A stretch of 64,000 nt of DNA from Rhodamnia argentea (Eukaryota; Streptophyta; Magnoliopsida; Myrtales; Myrtaceae). Made by a program: the position numbers and the translations under genes. Below the pieces are notes generated by a model, which saw nothing but the letters and a program-made list of their open reading frames with translations, did no database searches and had not been told where the DNA came from. Positions 48,638 to 61,020 of this stretch are shown piece by piece (the first letter of the stretch is position 1; every line of letters starts with the position of its first letter). The DNA lies in contig NC_063156.1 of assembly GCF_020921035.1 (NCBI RefSeq), positions 23,298,283 to 23,362,282 of the forward strand, given 5' to 3'.

Positions 48638-48938
48638 ATGATATTGAAAGATTTTATGGGACCACAACCAACCGCTCTAAAAAGCCGATAGAGCGGTTGA
48701 TCGTGGTCCCATAAAATCTTTCATGGAATCGAAAGAGGAGGTCCCGAGTTCAAACTTTTCCAGGCCCCCGTTTGCCTCCCCAATGAATATTTCCACGCTT
48801 AGTACTAGGCAAAAGACCGGACTAAGCGTGAGGGGGAGTGTTGGAATAAATAAATATTAAACCACACCTTCTTCTAACAGCTTAAGCTTTTAGAGCAGTT
48901 GGTTGTGGTTCCATAAAATCTTTCAATATTTCTCACTC
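48638..48938. mobile_element. tRNA-like SINE or small inverted-repeat element with a strong hairpin
   Basis: The segment GAAAGATTTTATGGGACCAC at 48646 is answered by its inverse ending at 48722, forming a near-perfect hairpin of about 35-bp stems. The same arm occurs again at 48894-48938, so the whole 300-bp unit also has terminal inverted repeats. Between them lie AGAGCGGTTGATCG and, about 45 bp on, CCCGAGTTCAAAC, resembling the A and B boxes of a tRNA-type promoter. A SINE head plus a secondary inverted copy is the likeliest reading. Confidence 0.45.
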
Positions 48939-49229
48939 TGATCTTTTGAGTGATGATAAATTCCGCATGGGCTACCGAATAGGTCAACCTTTCGAACCGC
49001 TGCTGAATTGTCAATTCATTATTTATAGATCTCGCAACAACTTTTTACTTGTAGTGACACGGTCTAATTTGTATTTGAGAAGAAAGAAAATCATCACCAA
49101 GAATAGATCAAGCACTAGATAATTGTCCAAATTCACAAGACCACATTGGAAAGAGTACAGAGATACCAATTGCGAATAAGAAGAGAGAAACATCATCACA
49201 AGTATCAATCAAGTACTGCAATATAGTCC

Positions 49230-49445
49230 AAATTCCCAATAACAGAATTGAAATGGGAGGATGAGACAACATTTTTGAATAAAATGGATCAATTGTTGGA
49301 AAGGTTGGTCAAGAGAAACGTCAACGTATCATGCCACTGGGAGTTGACGGAGGAACCGTGATCCAATTGGCCGACTCATCCGCTCGGCATTGGCGGCCCA
49401 TCCTACGTATTGCATCACATATGTAAAAGACGCTCGTACGCGCAT
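49230..49445 (+). repeat. Repeat family R, copy 1 (diverged)
   Basis: This stretch carries a diverged version of the motif series seen at 52.85-53.0 kb: a start ATGGATCAATTGTTGG (against ATGGATGAGTTGTCGCG), then CCCATCCTACGTATTGCATC. It is the most diverged of the copies. The family's class is not known. Confidence 0.5.
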
Positions 49446-49930
49446 TCAAGTACTTACTAAGCTTAAATGGTTATCATGAACAACACGATTCTCCTTAAAC
49501 CTACATGATTAGTGTTGATTTTCAAATTTTACAATTTTTTTAAACATTTTTTATCTTCTTTGCATGACGATCGAGCCCTCACCGGCCAAAATGAGGAAAA
49601 AAAAAGAAAAAACATTTTAAAAAATTGCAAAATTTGTCCAAGTTAGCATCGGTCGTACTACATCCTACGAACGACATCCATGTCGGGGATTTCTTGGTCG
49701 GGTGAACCGAATTGACACAGATGCGAAAGATCTTGGGCAATTTTGTTGCAGTGAGAACTTACCGATGGAGGGATTGGACGCGTGGTTTTTGAGCTCTCGA
49801 TACTCTTGGCAAATCGTGCATAACTCGCACCAACAATGCAAAACAACAATCTGCGAGCTGTCGGGGATTAAGTGGTGGCCTCGGAGCTTGGTTCAATAAG
49901 TACATGTGTACCAAGACGAGCAGCCGAAAT

Positions 49931-50050
49931 TGTAAAATATGGGCCAGCTAAAGCCCAATTCCTTTTTAATTCTCCAGCCCAACCCATGCTTCATTCACCC
50001 CTTTTTCTTTTATTTGTTTCTTCTTCTCTTGGTTGGTCAATCGTGGAGCA

Positions 50051-50132
<82 letters not shown>

Positions 50133-52460
50133 GAAAGGAATTTCGCACCGTTTGTGATCGGGAGCTAATTAAACATCATCCTGCGACACGGGTGAGTAAT
50201 AAAAATCTCCTTTTCCCTTGAATGAAGTTGTTTTGGAGATTTATTATGGTATTCATTGATGATATTCTGATGTGTTCTTATGCAAATTGGGAAAGTTATA
50301 GCCTATGCCTCTAGACAGTTGAAGCCACATGAAAAGAATTATCTAACTCATGATCTAGAGTTAGCAGCAATTGTATTTGCCTTGAAAATATGGTGTTACT
50401 ATTTGTATGGCGAGAGATGTAAAGTTTTTACCGATCATAAGAGTTTGAAGTATATCATTTCTCGTAAAGAACTCAATATGAGACAGCGGAGATGGCTAGA
50501 ATTCCTAAAAGATTATGACTTGTCCATCAATTATCACCCGGATAAGGCAAATATAGTAGCCGATGCCTTGAGTCGTCAATCTTCCGGAAATATGGCAATA
50601 TTACTTACTTCTCAGAAGCCTATTCTCGAGGACATACGAAAGTTGAACTTAGAGGTATTGATACATCATCTTGGTGCCCCAATTAGCTAATCTTAGTGTA
50701 CAACCCACGTTGATGGACAGAATCAAAGCAAAACAAAATGATGATCCTCAGCTGGGAAAGATTAGAGAAGGCGTCGAAGCTGGAAGGCGGGATGACTTCG
50801 GTATTCATACCGATGAATCATTGAGATTTTGTGGTTGACTTTGTGTTCCGGATGATTCAGAATTGAAAAAGGAGATATTGTAGGAAGCTCACAACACTAG
50901 ATTTTCTATTCATCCAAAAAGCACTAAGATGTATAGAGATCCGAGAGAAAACTTCTAGTGGGTCAATATGAAGAAAGATACAATTAAATTTGTCGACCAG
51001 GTGTCTTGTTTGCCAAAGGTAAAGATTGAACATCAAAAGTCGGGTGGACAGCTATACCCACTTAAGATACCTAAATGGAAGTTGGAGCATATTACCATGG
51101 ATTTCATCATCGGTTTACCGAGGACACGAAGCTGTAAGAATGCTAAATGGGTGATTGTCGATCGGTTGACTAAGTCTACTCACTTCTTGTCATATTGATT
51201 CGGCCTCTCACTTGAAGACATGGCGAAACAGTATGTTAATGAGATAGTGAAGTTTCACGGGATTCTAGTGAACATTGTTTCTAATAGGGATCCACGGTTT
51301 GTATCTAACTTTTGGAAGAGTCTTCAAAGAGCGTTGGGTACTAAACTCAATTTCAAGACAACATTTCATCCGCAAACGGATAGCCAGTCAGAGAGAACCA
51401 TTCGGACTTTAGAAGATATGTTGAGAGCATGTGCTATTGACTTTGACGGCTCCTGGGATGAACACTTGCATTTGGCGGAATTCTCTTATAATAACAGCTA
51501 TCATTCCAACATCAAGATGATCGCTTTTGAAGTTTTATATGGTTGAAAGTGCGGGACACTAGTTTGTTGGGACGATATAGGTGAGAAAAGACTAACCAAC
51601 CCCGAGTTTATACAGCAATTAAAAGAGAAAATCAGACTTGTTCGAAAGCGTTTGAAAACAACACAAAGTCGCCGGAAAAGTTACATCGAACTTAAACGGC
51701 GTAAGTTAAAATTCGAAGTGGGCGATCATGTATTTCTGAATGTCTCTCCTAGAAAGGGCGTTATGAGATTTAGCATGCGTGGCAAGTTGAGTTCGAGATA
51801 TGTAGGACCGTTCTTGATATTGGAGAGGATTGGCGAGGTTGCTTACATATTGGCATTGCCACCGACGTTATCCGGAGTGCATGACGTATTCCATGTGTTT
51901 TTATTGTGAAAATATGTGCCAAGTCCCGATCGTGTATGGGATTATACTCCTTTGAGGTTAAAGGAAGACTTAACGTATGAAAAACAACCTTTATGCATCG
52001 TGGACGTAAAGGATAAGTGTTACGACATCGTACGATCCCTTATGTGAAGATTCAATGGCAAAACCATATGGAGAGGGAGGCCGTTTGGGAGCTTAAGGAA
52101 GAGGTGAGGCACAAATACCCTCACTTGTTTGATGATTAAGGTACGTTAAATTTCGAGGACGAAATTTCTATAAAGAGGGTAGATTGTGAAATATGAGTCA
52201 GCCAAAGCCCAATTCCTTTTTAATTCTCCAGCCCAGCCCATGCTTCATTCACCCCTTTTTCTTTTATTTGTTTCTTCTTCTCTTAGCTGGTCAATTGTCG
52301 AGCAACGGAAAGAAAGGAAAAGAGAGAAACCGTGCGACATGAAGGAGAAATAACGAAAGGGATTTCGTGCCATTTGTGATCAAAAACTAATTAAACATCA
52401 TCTTGCAACACGGGTGAGTAATAAATATCGCTTTTTCTCTTGAATGAAGTTGTTTTGGAG
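49931..52460 (+). mobile_element. Ty3/gypsy LTR retrotransposon fossil, internally deleted
   Basis: Long terminal repeats begin at 49931 (TGTAAAATATGGGCC) and 52185 (TGTGAAATATGAGTC) and run at least to 50240 and 52460. The stretch just before the second repeat looks like a polypurine tract. Between them remain the end of the reverse transcriptase, an RNase H region (about 50280-50590), an integrase core (about 51060-51540) and an integrase C-terminal region (about 51690-51900). The gag, protease and most reverse transcriptase sequences are missing. Domain order RT-RNaseH-integrase places it in Ty3/gypsy, probably a chromovirus-like lineage. The element is broken in several places. The LTRs differ at about 7 percent of positions over their first 120 bp, suggesting an insertion several million years old. 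Confidence 0.85.
50054..50129 (+). repeat. GA microsatellite in the 5' LTR
   Basis: About 76 bp of uninterrupted GA dinucleotides. The equivalent part of the other LTR has only a short purine-rich stretch, so the run expanded after insertion. Confidence 0.9.
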
Positions 52461-52659
52461 TTTTAGGGTAAATCCCAAAACATAGGGTTGAGTGAGCTGG
52501 AAATTCGATATTTTAAAAGCCATGACTCATAGTGGTTGTACTATGGGATCATCAAGCAACATAAAAGCAAGAGAATATTGGGTCTTTTCCTATATAATCT
52601 TAAGATTTGGATGTAAGCCTTCTCTAATCTACCTGGTAATCCATTGTAAGGAAAATTCT

Positions 52660-53560
52660 CTTCAATTTCAAGGTTGTCTTTATGCAACGGGGAGAGAGAA
52701 TATTATACTTTCAATTTTGAGTCCTAGAAAACTCAAACAAAGTCTCGACACAAAAAAAAAAAGGCACACAAAATAATCTCTCAATCATGCTTGGCTAGGT
52801 TTGCTAATACTTTCAAAAGGGAGGGCAATGATGCAGTTTTGAGAATAAGATGGATGAGTTGTCGCGAAGGTTCGCCTGGGATAGACATCAACGAATGATG
52901 CCAACGGAAACCGAAGGAGGGACCACGATTCCGACATGTCGAGTCATTTCTTCCTCATTAGCGACCCATCCTACGCATCACGTTTCATGTTGCGTATGTG
53001 AGCATGTAACCAGTCACATTCATATCAAGATTGGTCTTCGTAACTCATATTATAAGTAAAGTGATATATTTTAACCGAACATCGAAACAACTGTCTCATA
53101 TTCAAAATTCGGCAATAATATGGTATTCTTTGTAAATTGAGTTTCCAAAATGTATGTTGAGATCTCCTATCGGCACCAACGATCTTCCATGCTTATATTG
53201 CAATTCCAAATATAAATGATATAGCCGGGATTGATCGGACTAGGTCTATTTACTCTTTCGTTTTGCTTGTTGATTTCTAATTTTCAGAACGGATTTGATA
53301 GGAACAATGGAAGATAGAAATATTTGGCAATTCAAGAGACGAATTATCATTGTTCATAAACTAAGTGTTCCGCCTTATATTATAACTATAATTACTAAGA
53401 CTCATAATTCTGGTAACTTATCTATAATAATGGCTTGTCATAACAAAAACTATAGAGTTAGTTTTTATTACGCGAAACAAACAGATCATTATTCACACTT
53501 AAGATTACTTGTTGGGAGATTTAGAGAAGGAATAGGAAGAAATGGAATCGGACTTTGAGA
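52660..53560 (+). repeat. Repeat family R, copy 2 (most complete)
   Basis: It holds AAAAAGGCACACAAAATAATC, then GGGAGGGCAATG, then an open stretch starting MDELSRRFAWDRHQR near 52850. AT-rich sequence follows with AAGATTGGTCTTCGTAA, GATATATTTTAACCGAAC and CCGCCTTATATTATAACT. Both halves recur in inverse orientation at 63.66-64.0 kb and 57.0-57.5 kb. No known domain was recognised; a derivative of an LTR element or an unclassified element is possible. Confidence 0.6.
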
Positions 53561-54639
53561 TGTGAAAACACTCTATTTAAAGAATTATTTGCCCCATAAC
53601 ATTTCTAGTGGTTACCGACAAAAATCCTCTATGATACATCAAAGCCTTGTAATGAAAATATCTTGATATTTCTCCAAGAACTCTCAAAGGGAAGCGATTG
53701 GAAACATTTGCTATATTTCTTGTGAAAGAAAACTAAGTTGAAGTAGGGAATATTGCATAGAATTGTTGAATAAATAATTGTGAAAAAACCACAATTCTTC
53801 ATTCTATTCTGAAAAAGAAAACAACTAGAAAATAACTTTTCATGTTTGAAAAAAAAATAACCTCAACTCTTCGTGTCCAAAACCTGTTAATTCGGAAACA
53901 ATTCTTCATGTTCAAAACCTATCATGTCCAAAAAATTACAACCTTTCAAAGGTTGTAAGAGCGCGTAATAACAATTAGGCAAAATAAAAATTCGAAAATC
54001 AAAAATAAATTTTAACTCATTTGTGTACATTCGCACTGTTTTGTTAGGACATAACATGATAATTTTTAAATTCAAAATTTTATAAATAAAAAATAATAAT
54101 CATCGATTAGTGTCAATTTTGATGCGCAAATGTGCACGAGCATGCAAAGTACTAAGTGCACCTATTATTCACACACGCTGATGCGAGGATAGTAGGGTTT
54201 AGTCCACTTTAGCCCATTATCATAATTTACAAGACTAAAAAAATTGTCACTAATATATTGGCCCACACCCTGCTATATTTCCTATGTGGAACAGGAAAGA
54301 AGGGACCGCTCTATTTGTTTTACAAACAAACCATCAACATTAGTGTCACGCTTTTGATACTCTGCCTAGACATTTGCAAGATAATTATTGAAGATGGGAG
54401 CTCGAAGAATCGAAATCCTACGAAAATGATTTCACTGTAGTCTACAAAAGTTGATCAAGAAAAATAGGAAATTACAATCTAGAATGTGTGGATATGAGAG
54501 TGGGGAGTCCATTGACTTTTCTATGACTGAGCAGGCCTAGTTCAGGAAGGCTCAATAACAAATCTACTGACAATAAGCGTTGACTTTTAATGACTTGCGG
54601 AACTAGCCTCTAATTTCGGACTGCATAAATTAAAAGGGT
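53561..54639. other. AT-rich stretch without recognised features
   Basis: No gene or clear repeat is seen; frames are short. Confidence 0.4.
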
Positions 54640-55228
54640 AATACTACGAAAAACCTCAAATTGATACACATGTTATAAATTTATCTTAAATTACTTTTTT
54701 CACCACAAAAAATCTCAAATCCGTACACCCGTGACAAATTTACCGTAAATTATTTTTCGATCATAAAAAATCCCAAACTGGTATATCTGTGACAAATTTG
54801 CCATAAAATAATTATTTTGATCATCAAAAATCTCAAACTAATACATATGTGACAAATTTACCATCCGTTAGTTTCTGTTAAATTGGATTAATACCACAAA
54901 AACTCCCAAATTGATACACATATGACAGATATAAGGTAAAAACCCTAAACCTGTACATTCGGCAATTGCCATGTGTTATCCGGCAATTGTCACGTATCAT
55001 CCAAATTAGCAATTTAATGATAAAATTTAATGAAAACTAACGGAGGGTAAATTTATCGCAGATGTACCGGTTTGGGGTAAATTTTTCACATATGTACCAG
55101 TTTGAGGTTTTTGGTGGTTAAAAAAATAATTTGGGGTAAATTTGTCACAGGTGTACTAGTTTGTGATTTTTTGTGGACGAAAAATAGTTTAGGGTAAATT
55201 TGTCGCATGTGTACAAGTTTGTGTTATG
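54640..55228. mobile_element. Foldback element made of inverted tandem subrepeats
   Basis: The left arm has four successive units of about 59 bp, each with the pattern AAAATCTCAAA...GATACA.ATGTGACAAATTTACC..AAATTA (near 54650, 54707, 54766 and 54826). The right arm (about 55040-55225) has three to four units in the opposite orientation (GGGTAAATTTGTCACA.GTGTAC.AGTTTG). The middle contains GGCAATTGCCATGTGTTATCC and GGCAATTGTCACGTATCATCC, a second direct pair. The structure could fold into a long hairpin. Composition and layout fit foldback or Mutator-type elements; no coding capacity. Confidence 0.7.
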
Positions 55229-55963
55229 TTCATATCTTAGTTTTAAATTCGTGCGACAGAGCGACCATGATTAAAATATTATTAATTTTTTAATATAATT
55301 TTTAAAAAAGACAAACGAATTATTTTAAAAATAAAATAATTATTAAAAAATGTTAAAATATTATTAAAAGTGTGCCACGTCGGCTCCGGCCGGTTAAATG
55401 GACTAAATTGACACAATTGTAAAAGATTGAGACTTAATTGGCGAAAAAAATTAGAACTAAATTTGGCATAGTTGTAATAGGTTTAGAACTTTTTTGATAA
55501 TTTTTCCCGTGAAAGATGCAGCGCAACTTGTTAATTCAATCTGTGGAAGACCAAGACCTTGATTATTACATATTGTTGGCGGACTGATGGACTTATATTT
55601 AAACTCAACTGGATGGAAATTTTCCACATTGACATAGTCAACTATGATTAGAAAAAGATTTTCCAAAATGATCCTTTCCCCGAATCAAACCTTCGTCAAT
55701 TTCGCGGAAGTTGCTTTCGATGTAGTCTATTCACTATCAACATGTAGTTTTTTAGCATTCTCAAAATCTTAAAATATCCCCACTTGATCCAAGAACCTAG
55801 TGGGAAAAGATAAAAATAAAAAAAGAAAATGGCGTGTAAATATATGTACACATTGCTACATCCCGTAAGCGGACTCGGACATCATAGTTGCCTAAGGAGG
55901 ATAGTTTTTGCCCTCTCTCATCCTTCTGCCGAGGCAAATTCTAGCTCCGAAATGTGTCCGTGA
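55229..55963. other. AT-rich stretch before the PLAC8 pseudogene
   Basis: No gene recognised. TTAAAATATTATTAA-type low-complexity sequence lies at 55.27-55.37 kb. Confidence 0.4.
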
Positions 55964-56621
55964 AACCCCGGAGGAGACTCCAAAGCGCCTCCGCCTCAGC
56001 CTCCGCCTCTGGTCACTGCGCCACCTCCCATGGCATTCCTTCCGGAAGTGGACGATCCTTCGAATTGTAAGTCTCTTTCCCAAAAAGGAAAATTCCATAG
56101 CGAGTCTGATCTTGCTTTTCGTCAACTGTGTGATGAGTTGCATCATGCCGATGATGTTCTTCGCTAGAGATATATGCAATGGATTCTCCATATCTCTGAC
56201 ATACTGATCATCTTCCTTGTTTGCTTTTGTTTCCGACCCCGGAGGCTTGATCACCTTTTTCTGCCCCTGCGTCACGTTCGGCCAGAACGCCAAGATCATC
56301 GACAGAGGAAGCACCTGTAAGTGAAGAAAAACCTCGACATAACGTCAGGATTTAGGTTCGGATTCCTCCTGCTAACAGTTTTGATTTTGGCCGATGAAAA
56401 TGTGGCAGCTTGTGCTTGTGCCGGGGCTCTGTGCTTCCTGATATTCAACTTCTTTTATTGCTCGTTCTGGTACACGTGCACTTACCGGACCAAGCTCCGC
56501 GGCCTCTACTCGATCCCCGGCGACCAGTGCCGAGATAGTTGCGTGCACCTTTGGTGCGAGCCATCCGCTTTTTGCCAAGAGTATCGAGAGCTCAAGAACC
56601 GCAGGTTCGATCCCTCGATCG
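55964..56621 (+). pseudogene. PLAC8 / plant cadmium resistance (PCR)-type protein, degraded
   Basis: Three exon-like blocks share phase 1. The first, 55964-56066, codes a Pro-rich N-terminus (KAPPPQPPPLVTAPPPM...DDPSN). The second is about 56231-56316 (SDPGGLITFFCPCVTFGQ, then IIDRGSTS). The third is 56409-56621 (GALCFLIFNFFYCSFWYT... then CQEYRELKNRRFDPSIG). CPC plus CQEYRELKNR is the PLAC8 signature; the family are small Cys-rich membrane proteins in metal transport or organ size control. Signs of decay: a TGA sits directly before the first block where a start is expected, the usual WSTGLCDC segment is missing, the CPC-side Cys pattern is reduced, an expected Cys is Pro in the third block, and no exon for the Trp-containing C-terminus was found. 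A functional gene with an unusual exon is less likely. Confidence 0.65.
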
Positions 56622-56989
56622 GTAAGTTCATTCCTCGAAAATTATGCTCTTTGTCCGACTAATTCATCGCTCCTGACTCCCTTATCTGTACTCAGAAAGA
56701 ACAAAAGAGAGTTGAAACTTGATTGAACTTATCTGGGCGACTGGTTCTGCATGTTTCTGTTGCTAACAAAGGACACAACTTCGTACCTCTCTGTTTGATT
56801 GGTATTGCTTATAAGTAATGTCGGATTTATAATTCACAATGAGATGAGTTCTCCGTGTTTCTTACAAATTAATCTGCTTAACTTAGTGGTTAGAGTATTG
56901 CTTTCATATGGTTTAAATTCAATAGTAACTCGAACTTATTAAATTCCATCAACAAAAAGAAGGAACTAACTCTGTAGGTATTGGACCCA

Positions 56990-57526
56990 AAAAAAAAAAA
57001 AAACTCTGTAGGTTTTTTTTTGGACCAAAAAAAAAAAAAAAAACTCTGTAGGTTTTATTATGACAAGCTATTATCGTAAATAATAACAGAATTACGAGTC
57101 TTAGTAATTATAGTTATAAAATAAGGCGGAACACTAAGTTTGTGAGAAATGATAATTCGTGTCTTGTATTATTCTATCTTGTATCTTCCATTGTTCCTAT
57201 CAATTATGTTCTGAAAATTGGAAATCAACAAGCAAAAGTAAAGAGTAAATAGACCTAGTCCCATGATTCACGGCTATATCCGTATTTTGAACATCCACCC
57301 CACTTGTATTTCGAATACCGATATAAACATCGAAGATCGTTGGTACCGATAGGACATTCCATCATGCATCTTGGAAGCTCAAATTACAAAGAATATATTA
57401 TTGCCAGGTTTGAATACGAGACAATTGTTTCGTTGTTCGGTTAAAATATATCACCTTATTTATTATAAGAATTACGGAGACCAATCTTGATACATCTGGC
57501 ACATATAATATGAATGTGATTGTTTA
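56990..57526 (-). repeat. Repeat family R, copy 3, first part
   Basis: Read on the minus strand this matches copy 2 from CCAGTCACATTC through CCGCCTTATATTATAACT to GCTTGTCATAA. It is cut off at 57526 by an insertion; the rest of the copy resumes at 63657. At its distal end, AACTCTGTAGGT plus A/T runs are repeated three times (56970-57055). Confidence 0.65.
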
Positions 57527-57989
57527 TGTCACGCCCCGATCCCCAGGCCCGTAACAACCCTACCAAAACACCTCGGGTCAAAAAGGACGACGTCCCAAGC
57601 ACGTCATCGACCCATTATTTTTATCTTATTATTAAGCGCATGCGGAATGTATAACTTCCAAATAGTAAATTAAAAGCGGGGATAGAAAGGTAGGATGTCA
57701 AACAAACAGTTACATCAGTTAACAACATGACGATCATTTTTATTTATTTATTGTTAACCCTGGGAAGTACGTACATACAAGCCCTACCTCATGGCCACTT
57801 TCTACAGTCCTCAAAAATACCAATTCGGGGTTGGGGGTTAACATTACTCTATGCTACTCAAAAAGAAGCCACGCTCACTTTTAGCTTTCCACAACTAAGG
57901 CCTGAAAAATGGTTAACAATAACGGGGTGAGATATAAAATCTCCGTGAGTCAACGCCTAAGTCCAAGTAGGACACTAACTCATTCAAGG

Positions 57990-60900
57990 TAGGAGTGAGC
58001 AAAAAAGATCGCCGGGACCGAACCGGGACGGATGGTGCGGTTCCCGATTTTAGGGGGTCCGGTCTTGTTTCCGATTCCAAAATTGAAACCGGTGACCGGT
58101 CGGTCCGGTTCCCGACTCCGGGGCCTAGGACCAAACTGTTGCGACCTAAAAATCAGATTTCTAGGCTAATGGATTATTAGGTCAATTATTCAACTAACCT
58201 AACTCGGACTATCCCAAGTCCATACCAAATCGCAATTTAACATGCAAAGATATTTGAATTGGAGTCGCCACTAATCATTTTTGGTAGGTCGATTAGAAAC
58301 CTAAGTAAATTAGCGGGAGAACTAAATTACTTCTACGGACTGTAGATTCTAAGTCCGGGGACTTGATTACGCTAGATTACTCTAATGCCCTTTCGGTACC
58401 ATTTTATTTCATGAAAAAATTTTTGTCGGGCAACATTAATTGATTTTAACCTAAGTCATTAACACAGGTTATCATGCGACGGCACAATCAATTAACTGAA
58501 CATCCAGAAGTCAAGGTAATTGCAGGAAGCATACGCCAAGACAAATTGTTTTCACTTTTGAATTTTTGCTTTTTAGTGGGATAAAGACTAACTTATATGT
58601 AATGCATGAATTTAATCTAAGATGCAAATGAATTAAATTAAATGCAAGGAAATCCTAAGCATGCATTAATTTAATTGGCTACATGACTAACCTAGATGAC
58701 ATGTAATTAAATGAAACTAATGTACAAATGATGTTACGGTCTAATTAAAATGACCTCATGACTTACAAATTAATTGAAGACCTAAACATGCCAATTCTAT
58801 ATGATCTAAACCTAGCATGCAAGTAACATGGCAAGCTTGTTTTATTTTATTTTTTATATTTTCGGATTAATGAATGACCCTAACTAAAAATATGCCTACA
58901 AATAATTATCTTTCATATTTTAAGGTTCAGGTTTGCCTAATCCCTAACATATTAAAGACAAATTATTTTACACATGAAAATCAATGCTAATATGCATGTT
59001 CTATCCTAGAATGCAAATCTAAATTAACTTGTTCTAAAAAGTAAATTAACGTGCAAGTTTTAATTTAATGATGCAAATTTATCTAAAAAATGCAATGCAA
59101 TATCTTTTAGAATTTTAAATATCATGGAATAGAATATTCATTATAAAGATATTATACCAATCAAATCAATCAAGAAAGTGGATATCTCAACCGATTTTTG
59201 AAAACATTTCGCGAATATCTGAATCCAATCTTTAATCCGTAATCTTACGGTTAACGGTTGAATTCAAATCCTTGCTCGTGTGTTGTTTTTTTTTTTTTTG
59301 AAAAAAAAAATCCACTTTTATGCTATATGCATGATATGCTCAGATATGCCAATAATCTCAAGGGAAATCAAATTAATATTTAAAGATAAGAAAATATACC
59401 AGAAGATTGCCTTTCTAAGTTCGAATTTGCGCCGAAATTGACAACCAAACTTTGGGCTCCACGAACCAGTTCGAGGGACTCTTTGAACAATGACCTCTTG
59501 GATGGAGGGAAGATCGGCTTCTGACTTTTGGCAAGCTACTGTAGTAGCCTTTTGATAGAGCTACGGCTGATTGTCTAGGATGTCAATGTGCAAACCAACC
59601 TCCAAGTGGACTTTTTGGCTATGCTTCGGTGGACGTTCCTCAATTTAGATCAAGCTTTCACCAAAGCCATCTTGACCACCGCTTGGAATTTTATCTTACC
59701 TGCACATAAAAGAAAGCTACTTTTTCCCCTCCTCTTCTCGTGTCTTCTCGTGACGTTGTCAAGTGCTCGGTGATTTGTCGTGCTCGTTGGTCTCGGGGCC
59801 GTATTCATGTCATGACAAGGTTGCGGTAGTGACCGGCGGTGAACATCGATTAGTTGAGGGATTACAACGACATGTAGGGATGCCGAGACCTTCGTCGTCG
59901 AAGCAAGCAAGTAGAAGTGGTGGCTGCTTGGCAGTCGCTTGTCGTTGCCGGAATCTGAGAAAAAAAAAAACAGAACTTCTTTTTCCTCAATGATTCAGAC
60001 CCTCTTCTCGCATTTTCTATCCCCTTTCTCAGTGGATGATGGACTCTCTCTCTCTCGCTCATGTAAAAGACATGGTGAAGATGACAAAGGGAGCAATCAT
60101 CAGACGCCTAGAAGAGACTTCTCGTGGTTGATCTCATTCTCTTTCTCACTCAATCTCTCGTTTTTTCGACCTCACTTGGACCAAAACTCCCCTTGACTTT
60201 TCTGCACTATAATACTGTGAAGCCCCCTAGTTCAAGTGAGAGTCGCTCCCTTTTATAGCCGACGCGCATGTGCGCATTCCAAGCGGTGGGAGAAAAAACA
60301 ATCCCGTTGAAATCTCCATTCGTTGTTATTTTACCCACTTTTCAAACCACCAAATCAAGCCAGAATCTCCTTTTTCGTTCCCCATATGGAGAATAATATT
60401 GACTTAATCCGAATTGAATCAAGTTCATCCAACGTCGGTCCGACTCAAATGTAAAATGTGAACATGTGTTAAAATAAATAAGAATAAATGAACTAAGTGC
60501 AAACTATATACAAGATGATTATATTTTGGTGGGGACTAAAATTAATCCCTAGTTTTTATGCAAATTATTAAATAATCAAAATTTAGGTGTCAACATGGAC
60601 CAGTCCTTTTTTTTAATTTTTTTAAAAAACAAACCTAACATTTACTTGTTGTTTAGGTTTAGGTCATTTAGGGTTTCTTTGCTTCACTTCAACGTAGCGC
60701 TACGGACATTTACGAGTTCGATCCGAAGCCGCCAATTGAAGAGGTTTTGACTCTGCCGAGTTCGTGGTACACCAACTCTTGTTTCCTCGACCTCGAGCTC
60801 GATCGCATCTTCTATCAAAGTGTGCATCCATTTTTCGGAACCACGGACAGGAAACCCTTGGAACCGCCCTTGAACCGGACCGGACCGACGGTCCGGTCTC

Positions 60901-61020
60901 GGTTCCCAATTCGAGGGTGGCCGGTCCGGTCCGCGGTTCCGAAAAGTGGGAACCGAAACCACGAGTCCGGTTCCCGATTTTTTATAGGAACCGGACCGGA
61001 CCGGGAACCGCTCACCCCTA
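57990..61020. mobile_element. hAT-type element inserted in the LTR, itself carrying an insertion
   Basis: The left end TAGGAGTGAGC and right end GCTCACCCCTA are inverted repeats; both are followed inward by many CCGGTTCCC/GGGAACCGG words, a usual subterminal pattern. The 8-bp flanks ATTCAAGG and GTTCAAAG match at six of eight positions, as expected of an old hAT duplication. The hAT-specific sequence is only about 150 bp on the left and about 400 bp on the right; no transposase is seen. The middle is another insertion. Confidence 0.65.
58137..60595. mobile_element. LTR-like insertion (TGTTG...CAACA) inside the hAT element
   Basis: The stretch begins TGTTGCGACCTAAAAATC and ends TTTAGGTGTCAACA, matching the TG...CA ends and short inverted termini of LTRs. 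GGACCA occurs on both sides (58129-58134 and 60597-60602). It is about 2.46 kb long and contains no recognised retroelement gene, so a solo LTR or non-autonomous derivative is likely. A fossil; age not estimable from one LTR. Confidence 0.5.

Noticed and set aside
48695-48775. Functional tRNA gene
   Set aside because: A and B box-like words are present but no cloverleaf with a plausible anticodon arm could be drawn; a SINE-type derivative fits better.
49939-50168. Frames of alternating Arg-Glu or Ser-Leu
   Set aside because: They are translations of a GA microsatellite.
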